Assembly: GCA_025056515.1 (NCBI GenBank)
Contig: JANWWB010000386.1
Location: 1-10,668, forward strand
Reading direction: 5' to 3'
From: Anaerolineales bacterium
Lineage (GTDB): Bacteria > Chloroflexota > Anaerolineae > Anaerolineales > Villigracilaceae
Length of the DNA: 10,668 bases
Below the pieces are notes generated by a model, which saw only the letters and a program-made list of their open reading frames with translations, did no database searches and was not told the origin of the DNA. Position 1 is the first letter of the stretch. The number at the start of each line of letters is the position of its first letter. This document shows positions 1 to 6,703 of this stretch, one piece after another. The position numbers and the translations under genes were made by a program.

Positions 1-1
1 G

Positions 2-295
2 CTGGCGCGGGTTGCCTCCCCTGCCTTTCGGGGTGGGAGCCGGCGCGAGGTCCGCGGCGAATCGCTTTGCCCGGCGCTGGAGGAATTCTGCCGAGAGCGA
101 AATGTCCCCATAGGTCTAGGTGTGATCTGCTCGTTGGAAGGAGAGGAGCAGATTGCCGAGCTGGCTTTGCGCCTGCCAACCGGTTGTAAGTACTACCGTC
201 TGACATATGGCGGCCATCCGAAGAACTTAGAGCGCTGGGCAGTCAATATGGCGCTTGACCGATTACGTCGCATGCTTTTGGAGATTGTGACATAA
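2..295 (+). CDS. CinA/PncC-like C-terminal domain protein (3' end only)
   Basis: An open frame enters from the left edge and stops at TAA 293-295, giving 97 visible residues. An FRGG element near visible residue 10 resembles the FRGGVVAYS segment of CinA C-terminal (nicotinamide-nucleotide amidase, PncC) domains. A later PIGLGVI stretch resembles their PVGxVYIG strand. The closing helix (WAVNMALDRLRRML) matches the terminal AL-LLRR helix of that family. In classical members the two elements are about 70 residues apart; here they are about 30 apart, so this is a shortened variant or a diverged relative. The part that would hold the catalytic residues lies mostly outside the window, so amidase activity cannot be judged. 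The downstream amidohydrolase starts 9 bases after the stop, which suggests co-transcription. The family call is by eye and moderate. Confidence 0.5.
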   Translation: MARVASPAFRGGSRREVRGESLCPALEEFCRERNVPIGLGVICSLEGEEQIAELALRLPTGCKYYRLTYGGHPKNLERWAVNMALDRLRRMLLEIVT

Positions 296-304
296 GGAGA
301 TAGG

Positions 305-2302
305 ATGAAAAAGGTAGATTTCTTGTTGACGAATGCTCTGGTCCTAACGATGGATGAAGAGATGCGCCAATTTTCCCCGGGCGCAGTGGCAGTGCTTGGG
401 GATACGATCGTTGCCGTGGGTGAGGATGCTACAGTTCGGCAGGAGTATACGTCTGAGCATGTGGTTGACTGCGGTGGCAAGGTCGTGATGCCAGGGCTGA
501 TTAATGCGCATACGCATGTCCCGATGACCTTGATGCGTGGTTTGGCAGATGACTTGCGACTGGATGTGTGGTTACAAGGTTATATGTGGCCGGTGGAACG
601 CGAATTCGTCTCGCCCGATTTTGTCCGTTTGGGGACGAAGTTAGCGTGCGCTGAGATGTTACGCTCGGGTGTGACTTGCTTTGCCGATATGTACTTTTTT
701 GAAGCGGATGTCGCAGCGGCAACCGCCGAAGCCGGCATGCGAGCGGTTTGCTCACAAACCGTGCTCAAGTTTCCGGCGCCTGACGCCAGGTCTTATGAGG
801 ATTCATTGGCTGCTGCACGACAATACATTCAGGAATGGAAAAATCATCCTCTGATTGTCCCCTCGGTCGCTCCCCATGCTCCCTATACCTGTACGGCGGA
901 AATTCTACGCGCTACGGCGCAGTTGGCGGTCGAATTTGATGTTCCTCTCCATATTCACTTGGCCGAGACGGCGCTCGAAGTGGAAACTATGCGCCGTGAG
1001 CATGGCATGCCGGTTATCCCCTATGTCAAGAAGCAGGGCCTGTTCGATGCCAAAGTGCTGGCCGCTCACTGTGTCCATGTAGATGAAGGAGAAATGCGTA
1101 CGATGCTCCACGCCGGAGCTGGGGTGGCGCATAATCCTTCTTCTAATCTGAAACTTGCTTCGGGTTTTGCACCGGTGCAAAAGATGCTCGAAGTCGGCTT
1201 AAATGTAGGCATTGGTACCGATGGACCGGCTTCGAACAACGACTTGGATATGTTCGAAGAGATTCGTTTGGCAGCCTTGGTAGCAAAAGCGGTTAGCAAT
1301 GACCCAACGGCTGTACCGGCTTCGCGAGCGTTGTTGATGGCTACTCGAATGGGAGCGAAAGCGCTTCACATTGAGCATCTGACCGGCTCGCTAGAGGTCG
1401 GGAAACGGGCTGATCTGATTTTGGTTGACCTGTCGCCACTCCATAATTCCCCTCGTTTCCGCCGCGATGTCGAGAATCCTTATGCTCAGTTGGTGTATGC
1501 GGCCAAGGCATCCGATGTGACCGCCGTGATGGTCAACGGAAAGTGGTTGATGGTGGACCGCCAGTTATTGACTTTAAACGAGGCCGAGTTGACTGCGGCG
1601 GCTCAAGAGTACGCACACCGTATTGATGTCTTCTTGATGGCGCGCGAATCTTCGGTCTTCTCAAAATTAGTTGCGCTGGGTGGCTCGCAGGAGGAAGAAT
1701 CGTTTGAAGTGCAGGTGAAAGTCAAATTGGAAGACCCTCAACCGGTCGTGGAGGCTCTCAAGCGTCCAGAGGTGCAGATTGTGCGTTTCAAGCATTACCA
1801 TCAGCATGATGTCTACTTTAGTTTTGAGGACCGTTCCCAAGGTTGGTTGCGTTATCGGGAGGATGAAATCATCAATGAGAAAGGTCAACTCATAGGTGTG
1901 CGCTCACGCTTAACTTTGATTGGCCCGACGCGAGAAGGCGATTTTGCCCATGATGTTCTTTTGAGTCGCATTCGTTATTTTGCCCCAGCAGCAAACAGCT
2001 TGCGTTTCTACCGCGAATACTTCAAACCGGCGCGTGAAACACCGGTGGATAAGGACCGATTGCGTTGGTTGGTGCGGTATCAGGGTGTTGAGTTCTATGT
2101 TAATCTTGATCGTGTTGAGACCCCTCCCCTGGGATATTACTTGGAGGTGAAGAGCCGCACTTGGAGTCGACGAGATGCAGAGATGAAGGCTCGGCTGGCT
2201 TCGGAGTTAATTGTGTTCCTGGGCGGATCTCTTGAAAAAACGTTGACGCTGGATTATGTCGAGATGGCCGAGCAATTATCGGGCTTACAGGAAAAAGGCT
2301 AG
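305..2302 (+). CDS. MTA/SAH deaminase-type amidohydrolase fused to a C-terminal CYTH-like domain
   Basis: This is a 665-residue predicted cytosolic protein. Residues 1-440 form a complete metal-dependent amidohydrolase of the 5'-methylthioadenosine/S-adenosylhomocysteine deaminase (MtaD, TrzN/AtzA-like) group. Visible features are the HTH metal pair (His69, His71) after PGLIN, APH at 189-191, HIHLAE with metal His218 and catalytic Glu221, AAHC with His255, and GTDGPASNN with metal Asp306. Family members usually end near residue 430-450. Residues ~465-650 are extra and read as a CYTH domain: a strand pattern ExQxKxK (468-474), QHDVYF (500-505), LRYRE (515-519), RSR (533-535), YRE (569-571), and an LD..E...LGYYLEVK strand (601-616). 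The start is ATG 305 with AAGGAGA at 295-301. The frame is continuous, without a break at the domain junction. The deaminase domain would act on thioadenosine or SAH-type purines. The role of the fused domain is unknown, though CYTH domains bind or hydrolyse triphosphates. MtaD substrates vary, so the exact reaction is not certain. Confidence 0.85.
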   Translation: MKKVDFLLTNALVLTMDEEMRQFSPGAVAVLGDTIVAVGEDATVRQEYTSEHVVDCGGKVVMPGLINAHTHVPMTLMRGLADDLRLDVWLQGYMWPVEREFVSPDFVRLGTKLACAEMLRSGVTCFADMYFFEADVAAATAEAGMRAVCSQTVLKFPAPDARSYEDSLAAARQYIQEWKNHPLIVPSVAPHAPYTCTAEILRATAQLAVEFDVPLHIHLAETALEVETMRREHGMPVIPYVKKQGLFDAKVLAAHCVHVDEGEMRTMLHAGAGVAHNPSSNLKLASGFAPVQKMLEVGLNVGIGTDGPASNNDLDMFEEIRLAALVAKAVSNDPTAVPASRALLMATRMGAKALHIEHLTGSLEVGKRADLILVDLSPLHNSPRFRRDVENPYAQLVYAAKASDVTAVMVNGKWLMVDRQLLTLNEAELTAAAQEYAHRIDVFLMARESSVFSKLVALGGSQEEESFEVQVKVKLEDPQPVVEALKRPEVQIVRFKHYHQHDVYFSFEDRSQGWLRYREDEIINEKGQLIGVRSRLTLIGPTREGDFAHDVLLSRIRYFAPAANSLRFYREYFKPARETPVDKDRLRWLVRYQGVEFYVNLDRVETPPLGYYLEVKSRTWSRRDAEMKARLASELIVFLGGSLEKTLTLDYVEMAEQLSGLQEKG

Positions 2303-2329
2303 AGCAAGAAAGGCGTTCTTTTCAAAGGA

Positions 2330-2357
2330 AAAAGGCCCTTCTTCGGAAGGGCCTTTT
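2330..2357. terminator. Bidirectional intrinsic terminator between the amidohydrolase gene and tRNA-Gln
   Basis: A perfect 12-bp stem (2330-2341 with 2346-2357) closes on the loop TTCG. In the + transcript this is the extra-stable C(UUCG)G tetraloop. The stem begins with AAAA and ends with TTTT, so transcripts from either strand end in a U run. It lies 27 bases after the amidohydrolase stop and directly after the 3' end of the - strand tRNA. Both convergent genes can therefore use it. The terminal base pair includes the last base of the tRNA CCA. Confidence 0.88.
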
Positions 2358-2430
2358 GGCTGGGGGCAATGGATTCGAACCACTACTAACTGATCCAGAG
2401 TCAGTCGTCCTGCCATTAGACGAGCCCCCA
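2357..2430 (-). tRNA. tRNA-Gln (anticodon CUG), CCA encoded
   Basis: Read on the - strand, the gene folds into a full cloverleaf. The 7-bp acceptor stem is TGGGGGC with GCCCCCA, including the U1-A72 pair typical of bacterial tRNA-Gln. The D-arm is GTC/GAC around TAATGGCAG. The anticodon stem is ACTGA/TCAGT with loop CTCTGGA, giving anticodon CTG (reads CAG). A short variable region and a T-arm with TTCGAAT follow. The discriminator is G73 (complement of 2360), followed by an encoded CCA (complement of 2357-2359). A - strand promoter lies just upstream and the shared terminator just downstream, so the gene is a single-tRNA unit. Confidence 0.96.
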
Positions 2431-2447
2431 GTTTTAGAGCGGTGCGT

Positions 2448-2476
2448 ATTTTATCACGCTCCGAGAGAGAAGGCAA
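2448..2476 (-). promoter_or_regulatory. Promoter of tRNA-Gln
   Basis: On the - strand the -35 box TTGCCT (2471-2476) and -10 box TAAAAT (2448-2453) are exactly 17 bases apart. A TGA directly before the -10 gives an extended -10 (TGn). The predicted start, near 2440, lies about 10 bases before the mature tRNA 5' end, as expected for a tRNA precursor. Confidence 0.75.
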
Positions 2477-2517
2477 GAGGCGAACCAGGGTGGGAATAGT
2501 TAGCCAACAATTCAGCC

Positions 2518-2546
2518 TTGCTCTCGCTTGTCACATGCATTATATT
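2518..2546 (+). promoter_or_regulatory. Promoter of the aminotransferase-pheA operon
   Basis: TTGCTC (2518-2523) and TATATT (2541-2546) are 17 bases apart. The predicted start, near 2553, leaves a leader of about 20 bases before the GTG start at 2574. That is too short for an attenuator or T-box. It also means upstream in-frame ATG codons (2442, 2535) would not be in this transcript. Confidence 0.6.
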
Positions 2547-2573
2547 AGCCAGAATTTCTTTTGGAGAGATACG

Positions 2574-3773
2574 GTGAACTTGAACCAGCAACTCGACTTA
2601 ATTCGCCAATCGGCGACGGTTTTGCTCAACGACCGGATTGTCGCAGCCCGAGCTGCCGGAAAGCGAGTTATTCCTCTACACGTTGGCGACCCTGATTTCC
2701 CTACCCCTCCATCGGTTCTGGAGGCTGCTTTTCGCGCTTTGAGGGCAGGTCTAACGCACTACGGCCCAAGCCGCGGTGACCCAGAATTGCGTCAGGCAGC
2801 TGCACTGAAACTATCCCGTGATAACGGCTTGGACTACGATCCGCAAAGTGAAATTTTGGTGACGCATGGTGGCATTCACGCCTATTACCTTGCCTTGCAG
2901 ACTCTCCTCAACCCAGGGGATGATGTCTTGATTCCCGACCCGACTTGGGCGACTCATGTGAATATGGCGTTGATGTTGAGAGCGAATGTGATTCGTGTGC
3001 CGGCTCCGGTGGAAAACGGTTTTTTGCCGACGTTTGAAGACTGGGAGCGGGCACTGACCCCGCGCAGCCGTGTGATTGTCATCAATTATCCATCCAATCC
3101 GACCGGCATGTATCCTTCCCGTGCCTATATGCAAACCCTGCAAGATTTCGCGGCCGCACATAAGCTGTGGGTGGTCAGCGATGAGGTCTACGAGAACTTG
3201 TACTACGAAGAGAAACCCATTTCGGCGGCGGCGTTGAATGGCGCCAAAGAGCGGACTTTGCTCGTTCACAGCCTTTCCAAAACCTATGCGATGACCGGCT
3301 GGCGGGTAGGGTATCTGGCCGCGCCTGCGCGCGTCATTGACCAGGCTATCAAAGTCAGTCAGAACTCGATTACCTGTGTTGCGCCATTCATCCAGAAAGC
3401 TGCTGCATTTGCGTTGACGGATCCGGACGTTCAGCAAGCTGCCGCTGCTATGCGCATTGCCTATGCGCGTCGGCGTGACTTGGTTATGTGTATTGCAAGT
3501 GAAATAGGCAGCACGAAGGTTATCGCCCGCCCCTCTCCAGGCGCGTTTTACTTTTTCTTGGATATTCGCCCGTTGCGAATCTCTTCCCTGGAGTTTTGCG
3601 AACGGATTCTTGAGGAAGCCGGGGTGGGGGTAGTGCCGGGTTCGGCTTTTGGGCGGCTGGGAGAAGGCTTTGTGCGGATGACGATCGCGGCATCGGATGC
3701 CGAAGTCGAAACTGGCTTTCGGGCCCTTCTAACATGGGCCGAGCAGCAAAAAACAAGTGGAGGATCGGTATGA
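2574..3773 (+). CDS. Class I PLP-dependent aminotransferase (aspartate/aromatic type)
   Basis: This 399-residue cytosolic enzyme belongs to fold type I, probably the AspC/AspB-like I-gamma branch. It transfers an amino group between an amino acid and a 2-oxo acid. Visible features: [11 protein letters not shown] near 63-73 (the family's Y-x2-x-G motif), NYPSNPTG with Asn175, SDEVYE with Asp203 and Tyr206, [15 protein letters not shown] with PLP-binding Lys236 and Arg244, and the substrate-carboxylate Arg368 in GFVRMT. The GTG start at 2574 is chosen because GGAGAG (2563-2568) lies 5 bases before it and the promoter -10 is at 2541-2546. The frame is open back to ATG 2442, but that start would sit upstream of the promoter and add 44 unlikely residues. 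The stop overlaps the start of pheA (ATGA), so the two are translationally coupled. This suggests the enzyme aminates phenylpyruvate or prephenate, but aspartate as main substrate is equally possible. Confidence 0.9.
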   Translation: MNLNQQLDLIRQSATVLLNDRIVAARAAGKRVIPLHVGDPDFPTPPSVLEAAFRALRAGLTHYGPSRGDPELRQAAALKLSRDNGLDYDPQSEILVTHGGIHAYYLALQTLLNPGDDVLIPDPTWATHVNMALMLRANVIRVPAPVENGFLPTFEDWERALTPRSRVIVINYPSNPTGMYPSRAYMQTLQDFAAAHKLWVVSDEVYENLYYEEKPISAAALNGAKERTLLVHSLSKTYAMTGWRVGYLAAPARVIDQAIKVSQNSITCVAPFIQKAAAFALTDPDVQQAAAAMRIAYARRRDLVMCIASEIGSTKVIARPSPGAFYFFLDIRPLRISSLEFCERILEEAGVGVVPGSAFGRLGEGFVRMTIAASDAEVETGFRALLTWAEQQKTSGGSV

Positions 3774-4588
3774 AAGTTGCATTTCAAGGTGAGCCAGGCG
3801 CCTATAGCGAACAGGCGGTATTGGAGTATTTCGGTCCAGTGGAAACTGTGCCTTGTGAGAGTTTCGACATTGTCTTTGAGACAGTCGCAAGCGGCGGAGC
3901 CGATTCGGCCCTCATTCCCATCGAGAATTCACTGACAGGCAGTATTCACCAGAATTATGATTTGCTGTTGCAGCATCATCTCCACATCGTTGGGGAATAC
4001 TTTCTGCGTGTACGACATTGTCTGATTGCCCTGCCGGGCGTCGCCAAACACTCCATTCGCAAGGTTATCAGCCATCCACAGGCGTTGGGACAGTGCGCTG
4101 TTTATCTGCGTCGCTGGGGGGTGAAGAGTGAAGCAGTTTATGATACGGCCGGCAGTGTGAAAATGCTGAAAGCCAGCGGTGCCCGCGATGTTGCCGCCAT
4201 TGCCTCGCGTCGTGCCGCAGAGCTGTATGGTATGGACATTCTGGAAGAAGGCATTGAAGACAATCCCCAGAATTACACCCGCTTCCTTGTTGTTGGGCGT
4301 GAGGCAATTCAGCCCCAGGGCGAGGCCAAAACCTCGATTGTTTTTACCTTGAAAAATGTCCCCGGCGCCTTGTTCAAAGCCTTGAGCGTGTTTGCTCTGC
4401 GCGATATTGACCTGACGAAAATCGAATCGCGCCCGTTGCAGGGCAAACCATGGGAATACTTGTTTTACATTGATTTCCTCGGCGCAGCGCACGAGCCTGG
4501 CGCTTCTCGGGCGCTTGAAAATCTGGCCGAATATGCGTTGATGTTGCGGGTGTTGGGTTCGTATCCTCGTATGAGGTTTGATCCTTGA
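3770..4588 (+). CDS. pheA: Prephenate dehydratase with C-terminal ACT domain
   Basis: This 272-residue monofunctional enzyme converts prephenate to phenylpyruvate, the committed step of phenylalanine synthesis. The N-terminal catalytic region opens with [15 protein letters not shown], continues through [11 protein letters not shown] (49-59), and contains the hallmark TRF motif at 170-172 (NYTRFLVVG). The ACT regulatory domain (about 186-270) has PGALFKAL (198-205) and ESRP (219-222), the elements that bind phenylalanine in feedback-inhibited enzymes. No chorismate mutase domain precedes it. The ATG at 3770 is supported by GGAGG (3759-3763) and by the ATGA overlap with the aminotransferase stop; an in-frame ATG at 3734 lies inside that gene and lacks support. 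Length is normal. Arogenate dehydratase activity cannot be excluded from motifs alone. Confidence 0.95.
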   Translation: MKVAFQGEPGAYSEQAVLEYFGPVETVPCESFDIVFETVASGGADSALIPIENSLTGSIHQNYDLLLQHHLHIVGEYFLRVRHCLIALPGVAKHSIRKVISHPQALGQCAVYLRRWGVKSEAVYDTAGSVKMLKASGARDVAAIASRRAAELYGMDILEEGIEDNPQNYTRFLVVGREAIQPQGEAKTSIVFTLKNVPGALFKALSVFALRDIDLTKIESRPLQGKPWEYLFYIDFLGAAHEPGASRALENLAEYALMLRVLGSYPRMRFDP

Positions 4589-4611
4589 CCGGAATCAACT
4601 ATGCCTGCCCA

Positions 4612-4628
4612 AATTGAGTGCCTCAATT
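4612..4628 (+). other. Small hairpin just after pheA, possible weak transcript end
   Basis: AATTGAG (4612-4618) pairs perfectly with CTCAATT (4622-4628) around the loop TGC. Two more G-C pairs are possible beyond one mismatch. It sits 23 bases after the pheA stop but is not followed by a T run, so it is not a standard intrinsic terminator. It may protect or pause the 3' end. Confidence 0.35.
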
Positions 4629-4704
4629 CGGACATGGGTTGTGTAACCATCTAGCTGCTCTTAACCGGTTGCCTGAAGCTCCATCTCTGGGATAGCCGTA
4701 CAGA

Positions 4705-4720
4705 GTCCGCTCAAGCGGAC
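4705..4720. repeat. 6-bp hairpin in the pheA-MFS spacer
   Basis: GTCCGC (4705-4710) pairs with GCGGAC (4715-4720) around TCAA. No T run follows. The role is unknown. Confidence 0.4.
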
Positions 4721-4773
4721 CGAATCGTCAGGGGAGTTAGCCGTCTTCAGACCGCTTTTTGGATGAAGAGGTT

Positions 4774-4787
4774 GGACATGAATGTCC
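4774..4787. repeat. 14-base near-continuous palindrome
   Basis: GGACAT (4774-4779) and ATGTCC (4782-4787) are separated by GA. The shape fits a dimeric regulator site, but there is no promoter next to it, so no function is assigned. Confidence 0.35.
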
Positions 4788-4870
4788 GAGCGGATGACCC
4801 GAAAACATTTCACCCGTGGCGGAGCTTCCCTGGCACTTCGCAGTCCTGAGGGGAGAAGGAGAATTTGTCT

Positions 4871-4907
4871 GAATATTTGCTGTTTTCGGCGGTCTTTGCA
4901 GATATTC
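4871..4907. repeat. 10-bp inverted repeat with 17-base loop
   Basis: GAATATTTGC (4871-4880) is complementary to GCAGATATTC (4898-4907), with one G-T wobble. It directly abuts the C-rich/G-rich stretch that begins at 4907, so both may belong to one dispersed element. Confidence 0.45.
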
Positions 4908-4956
4908 CTCTCCCCCGCTGCCTAAAAGGGGGTGCAAAGGGGATAAGGTGAGGGTA
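4907..4956. repeat. C-rich/G-rich stretch, possible decayed dispersed intergenic repeat
   Basis: A CCTCTCCCCC run (4907-4916) is followed within about 12 bases by AGGGGG (4927-4932), AAAGGGG (4936-4942) and GGTGAGGG (4947-4954). On the - strand the order is CCCTCACC, CCCC, CCCCC, then GGGGGAGAGG. This resembles the CCCTCACCC...CTCTCCC...GGGAGAGG intergenic repeats scattered through many bacterial genomes. Only one copy is visible, so the repeat status is inference. Confidence 0.35.
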
Positions 4957-5190
4957 GATGGTTACGGTTTTTGCTCATCGCAAGCGACTTAAGCGGCCAT
5001 GTTTGGTCCAAGGTTGTCATAACGGTGCTAAAGCTACGCCTCGGCCTTGGTCTTGACGAACCTCAAGCGCAGCCAGTCCTGCTAGAGCTTATGCTGTATC
5101 GAAAAATCTGACAAGACTTTACGACTCCTTGTCTCCGTGGTGAACAAAACGCGCATGTACGAACTTCTGTATCCACCTCGGGAGGGTAAA

Positions 5191-5219
5191 TTGACTGCTT
5201 TTCAGTTCTCATGTAAACT
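5191..5219 (+). promoter_or_regulatory. Promoter of the MFS transporter gene
   Basis: TTGACT (5191-5196) and TAAACT (5214-5219) are 17 bases apart. The predicted start, near 5226, leaves a leader of about 23 bases before the ATG at 5249. The in-frame ATG at 5222 would lie before the transcript start, which argues for the later start codon. Confidence 0.65.
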
Positions 5220-5248
5220 TCATGAAAACTCTACGCTTGAGGTGCATA

Positions 5249-6589
5249 ATGAAATCTGGTCGCCGCTTCTATTCTGTGTTTGTGATTGTCGTCTTTGCGC
5301 TTTTTATGCTCCTTCATCAGACGGATAAATTGCTCATCGGCTCTTTGCAGTTGCCGGTGAGCAAAACATTTGGAATCAATGACTTGCAATGGGGTTTGAT
5401 TAACTCCGGAGCCTTGATTGTAGCTACTCTGTTGTACCCTGTTTGGGGGTATTTGTACGACCGTTACGCTCGCGCCAAGTTGTTGGCGTTGGCTTCTTTT
5501 GTCTGGGGCGCTACAACTTGGTTGAGTTCCATCGTCAAAACCTACCCAGCATTTTTGGCGACTCGATCTTCGACAGGGATTGATGACTCATCTTATCCCG
5601 GCTTATACAGTTTGGTGGCTGACTATTTTGGGCCGAAATTGCGCGGCAAAGTATATGGCATCCTACAACTCACCCAGCCGATCGGCTATTTGTTGGGCAT
5701 GGTTTTGGCGCTGATGGTTGCACCTATGCTTGATGGTCGCCTATTTGGATTACAAGGCTGGCGCTCTATCTTTCTTATTACTGGTTTCTTGGGGATTTTA
5801 ATGTCCGTGGTGATTTTCTTTGGTGTGAAAGAAGTGCCTCGTGGCAAAGCTGAACCGGAGTTTGAGGGCATGGAGGAAATTGGTCAGTTTCGCTTTGAAT
5901 GGAAGCAAGTCAAAGAAGTGTTGAAAAAGCGTACGATGTGGTTTGTCTTTTTACAGGGCTTTGCTGGGGTCTTTCCTTGGAATGTCATCACCTTCTTTTT
6001 CTTCGGCTATTTGATGCGTGAACGCGGTTATGACAATATGCAGGTTCTTTTCACCATGGCGCCGATTGTGCTGATTTTGGCCGCTGGGTATTTCGTTGGT
6101 GGTGCGTTAGGGGATTTCTTGTTCAGGAGGACGAACAAAGGTCGTATTTTAGTCTCGAGTCTGGGCGTGATTTCCGGCGCTCTTTTCCTGTTTCTTGCGC
6201 TGAATACACCGGTGACTCAGCCCACCCTCTTCTTTGTCTTGATGGCTTTGACAGCCTTGTTTATGCCTTTCTCTGCACCGAATGTCGTTGCCACAGTCTT
6301 TGACATCACGCCGCCTGAAGTGCGGTCTACCACCCAGGCATTGGAATACTTTGTAGAAAATAGCGGTGCAGCCTTGGCACCCACGCTTGCCGGAGCGCTT
6401 TCGCTCTATTTTGCGAAGGTGGTCGGCCCATTTGCGAGCCTACAATTTGCGATTCTGACAGTTTGTGTGAGCGCCTGGGTCCTTTGTTTCTTGCTCTACT
6501 TGGGCGCTCTCTTTACCATTGAAGGTGATATTCGCTCCTTGCGTGCTCAAATGGCCGAACGAGCAGCGCAACAAAAGCAACAAGCCTAA
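5249..6589 (+). CDS. MFS transporter, Spinster-like, substrate unknown
   Basis: This 446-residue inner-membrane secondary transporter has about 12 predicted helices, roughly at 8-25, 48-65, 78-96, 99-120, 137-158, 172-192, 230-253, 266-287, 300-318, 324-345, 370-390 and 398-420. The MFS motif A is present after helix 2 (GYLYDRYARAK, 67-77) and again in the second half (GGALGDFLFRRTNKGR, 284-299), as expected for two six-helix halves. The cytoplasmic loop between halves (about 193-228) is charged. An IDDSSYPGLYSLVADYF segment (111-127) resembles the G(I/V)GEASY region of Spinster-type members, where the first acidic residue differs. ATG 5249 is chosen over ATG 5222 because TTGAGGTG (5237-5244) precedes it and the promoter lies at 5191-5219. 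It stands alone between long spacers, so context does not suggest a substrate. The C-terminus is Gln/Ala-rich and hydrophilic. Confidence 0.88.
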   Translation: MKSGRRFYSVFVIVVFALFMLLHQTDKLLIGSLQLPVSKTFGINDLQWGLINSGALIVATLLYPVWGYLYDRYARAKLLALASFVWGATTWLSSIVKTYPAFLATRSSTGIDDSSYPGLYSLVADYFGPKLRGKVYGILQLTQPIGYLLGMVLALMVAPMLDGRLFGLQGWRSIFLITGFLGILMSVVIFFGVKEVPRGKAEPEFEGMEEIGQFRFEWKQVKEVLKKRTMWFVFLQGFAGVFPWNVITFFFFGYLMRERGYDNMQVLFTMAPIVLILAAGYFVGGALGDFLFRRTNKGRILVSSLGVISGALFLFLALNTPVTQPTLFFVLMALTALFMPFSAPNVVATVFDITPPEVRSTTQALEYFVENSGAALAPTLAGALSLYFAKVVGPFASLQFAILTVCVSAWVLCFLLYLGALFTIEGDIRSLRAQMAERAAQQKQQA

Positions 6590-6611
6590 TCCCTTAATCG
6601 GGCGATTTTCT

Positions 6612-6678
6612 CGGCAGGACTGCTGTGTTCTAATGCGCTCATGCCTCAGCGGGAGGTGCGCAGCTGCCGGAGCAGTCT
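6612..6678 (+). other. Structured spacer with two competing long-range pairings
   Basis: CGGCAG (6612-6617) pairs with CTGCCG (6664-6669). These enclose an arm made of TGCGC (6634-6638) with GCGCA (6658-6662) and CCTC (6644-6647) with GAGG (6653-6656). GGACTGCT (6617-6624) can instead pair with AGCAGTCT (6671-6678), and GGAG/CTCC can close a local hairpin at 6669-6680. The long pairings cross, so they form either a pseudoknot or alternative states. The position is 23 bases after the MFS stop and about 125 before degV. It matches no riboswitch class I recognise, and no T run follows. Confidence 0.4.
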
Positions 6679-6703
6679 CCCCAATCAGTTCAGGGAGTCT
6701 CCT

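Larger units (their letters stand above)
4589..5190. other. Gene-free spacer of about 600 bases
   Basis: I find no credible gene here on either strand. Short open frames (for example 4737-4937 on the - strand) show proline- and serine-rich, low-information translations without domain signatures. The stretch contains small hairpins at 4612-4628 and 4705-4720, a palindrome at 4774-4787, a longer inverted repeat at 4871-4907, a C-rich/G-rich stretch at 4907-4956, and a 6-bp inverted repeat (5008-5013 with 5045-5050). Two similar ~20-base segments begin 45 bases apart (4691 and 4736), both containing TAGCCGT. The region could be decayed sequence or an uncharacterised RNA; nothing decides between them. 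Confidence 0.55.

Noticed and set aside
1689..1711. Internal AGGAGG followed by an in-frame GTG, suggesting a separately translated CYTH protein
   Set aside because: The gap of 14 bases is too long for good initiation, and starting at Val469 would remove Glu468 of the domain's first motif. The sequence is more simply Gln-Glu-Glu-Glu coding.
2811..3437. 208-codon open frame on the - strand inside the aminotransferase gene
   Set aside because: It lies wholly antisense to a gene with intact catalytic motifs, and its translation has no recognisable domain. It is a shadow frame.
3929..4492. 187-codon open frame on the - strand inside pheA
   Set aside because: It is antisense to a clear prephenate dehydratase and its translation looks like no known family.
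4737..4937. 66-codon open frame on the - strand in the pheA-MFS spacer
   Set aside because: It has low-information composition and no clear ribosome binding site, and it overlaps palindromes. It is not convincing as a gene.
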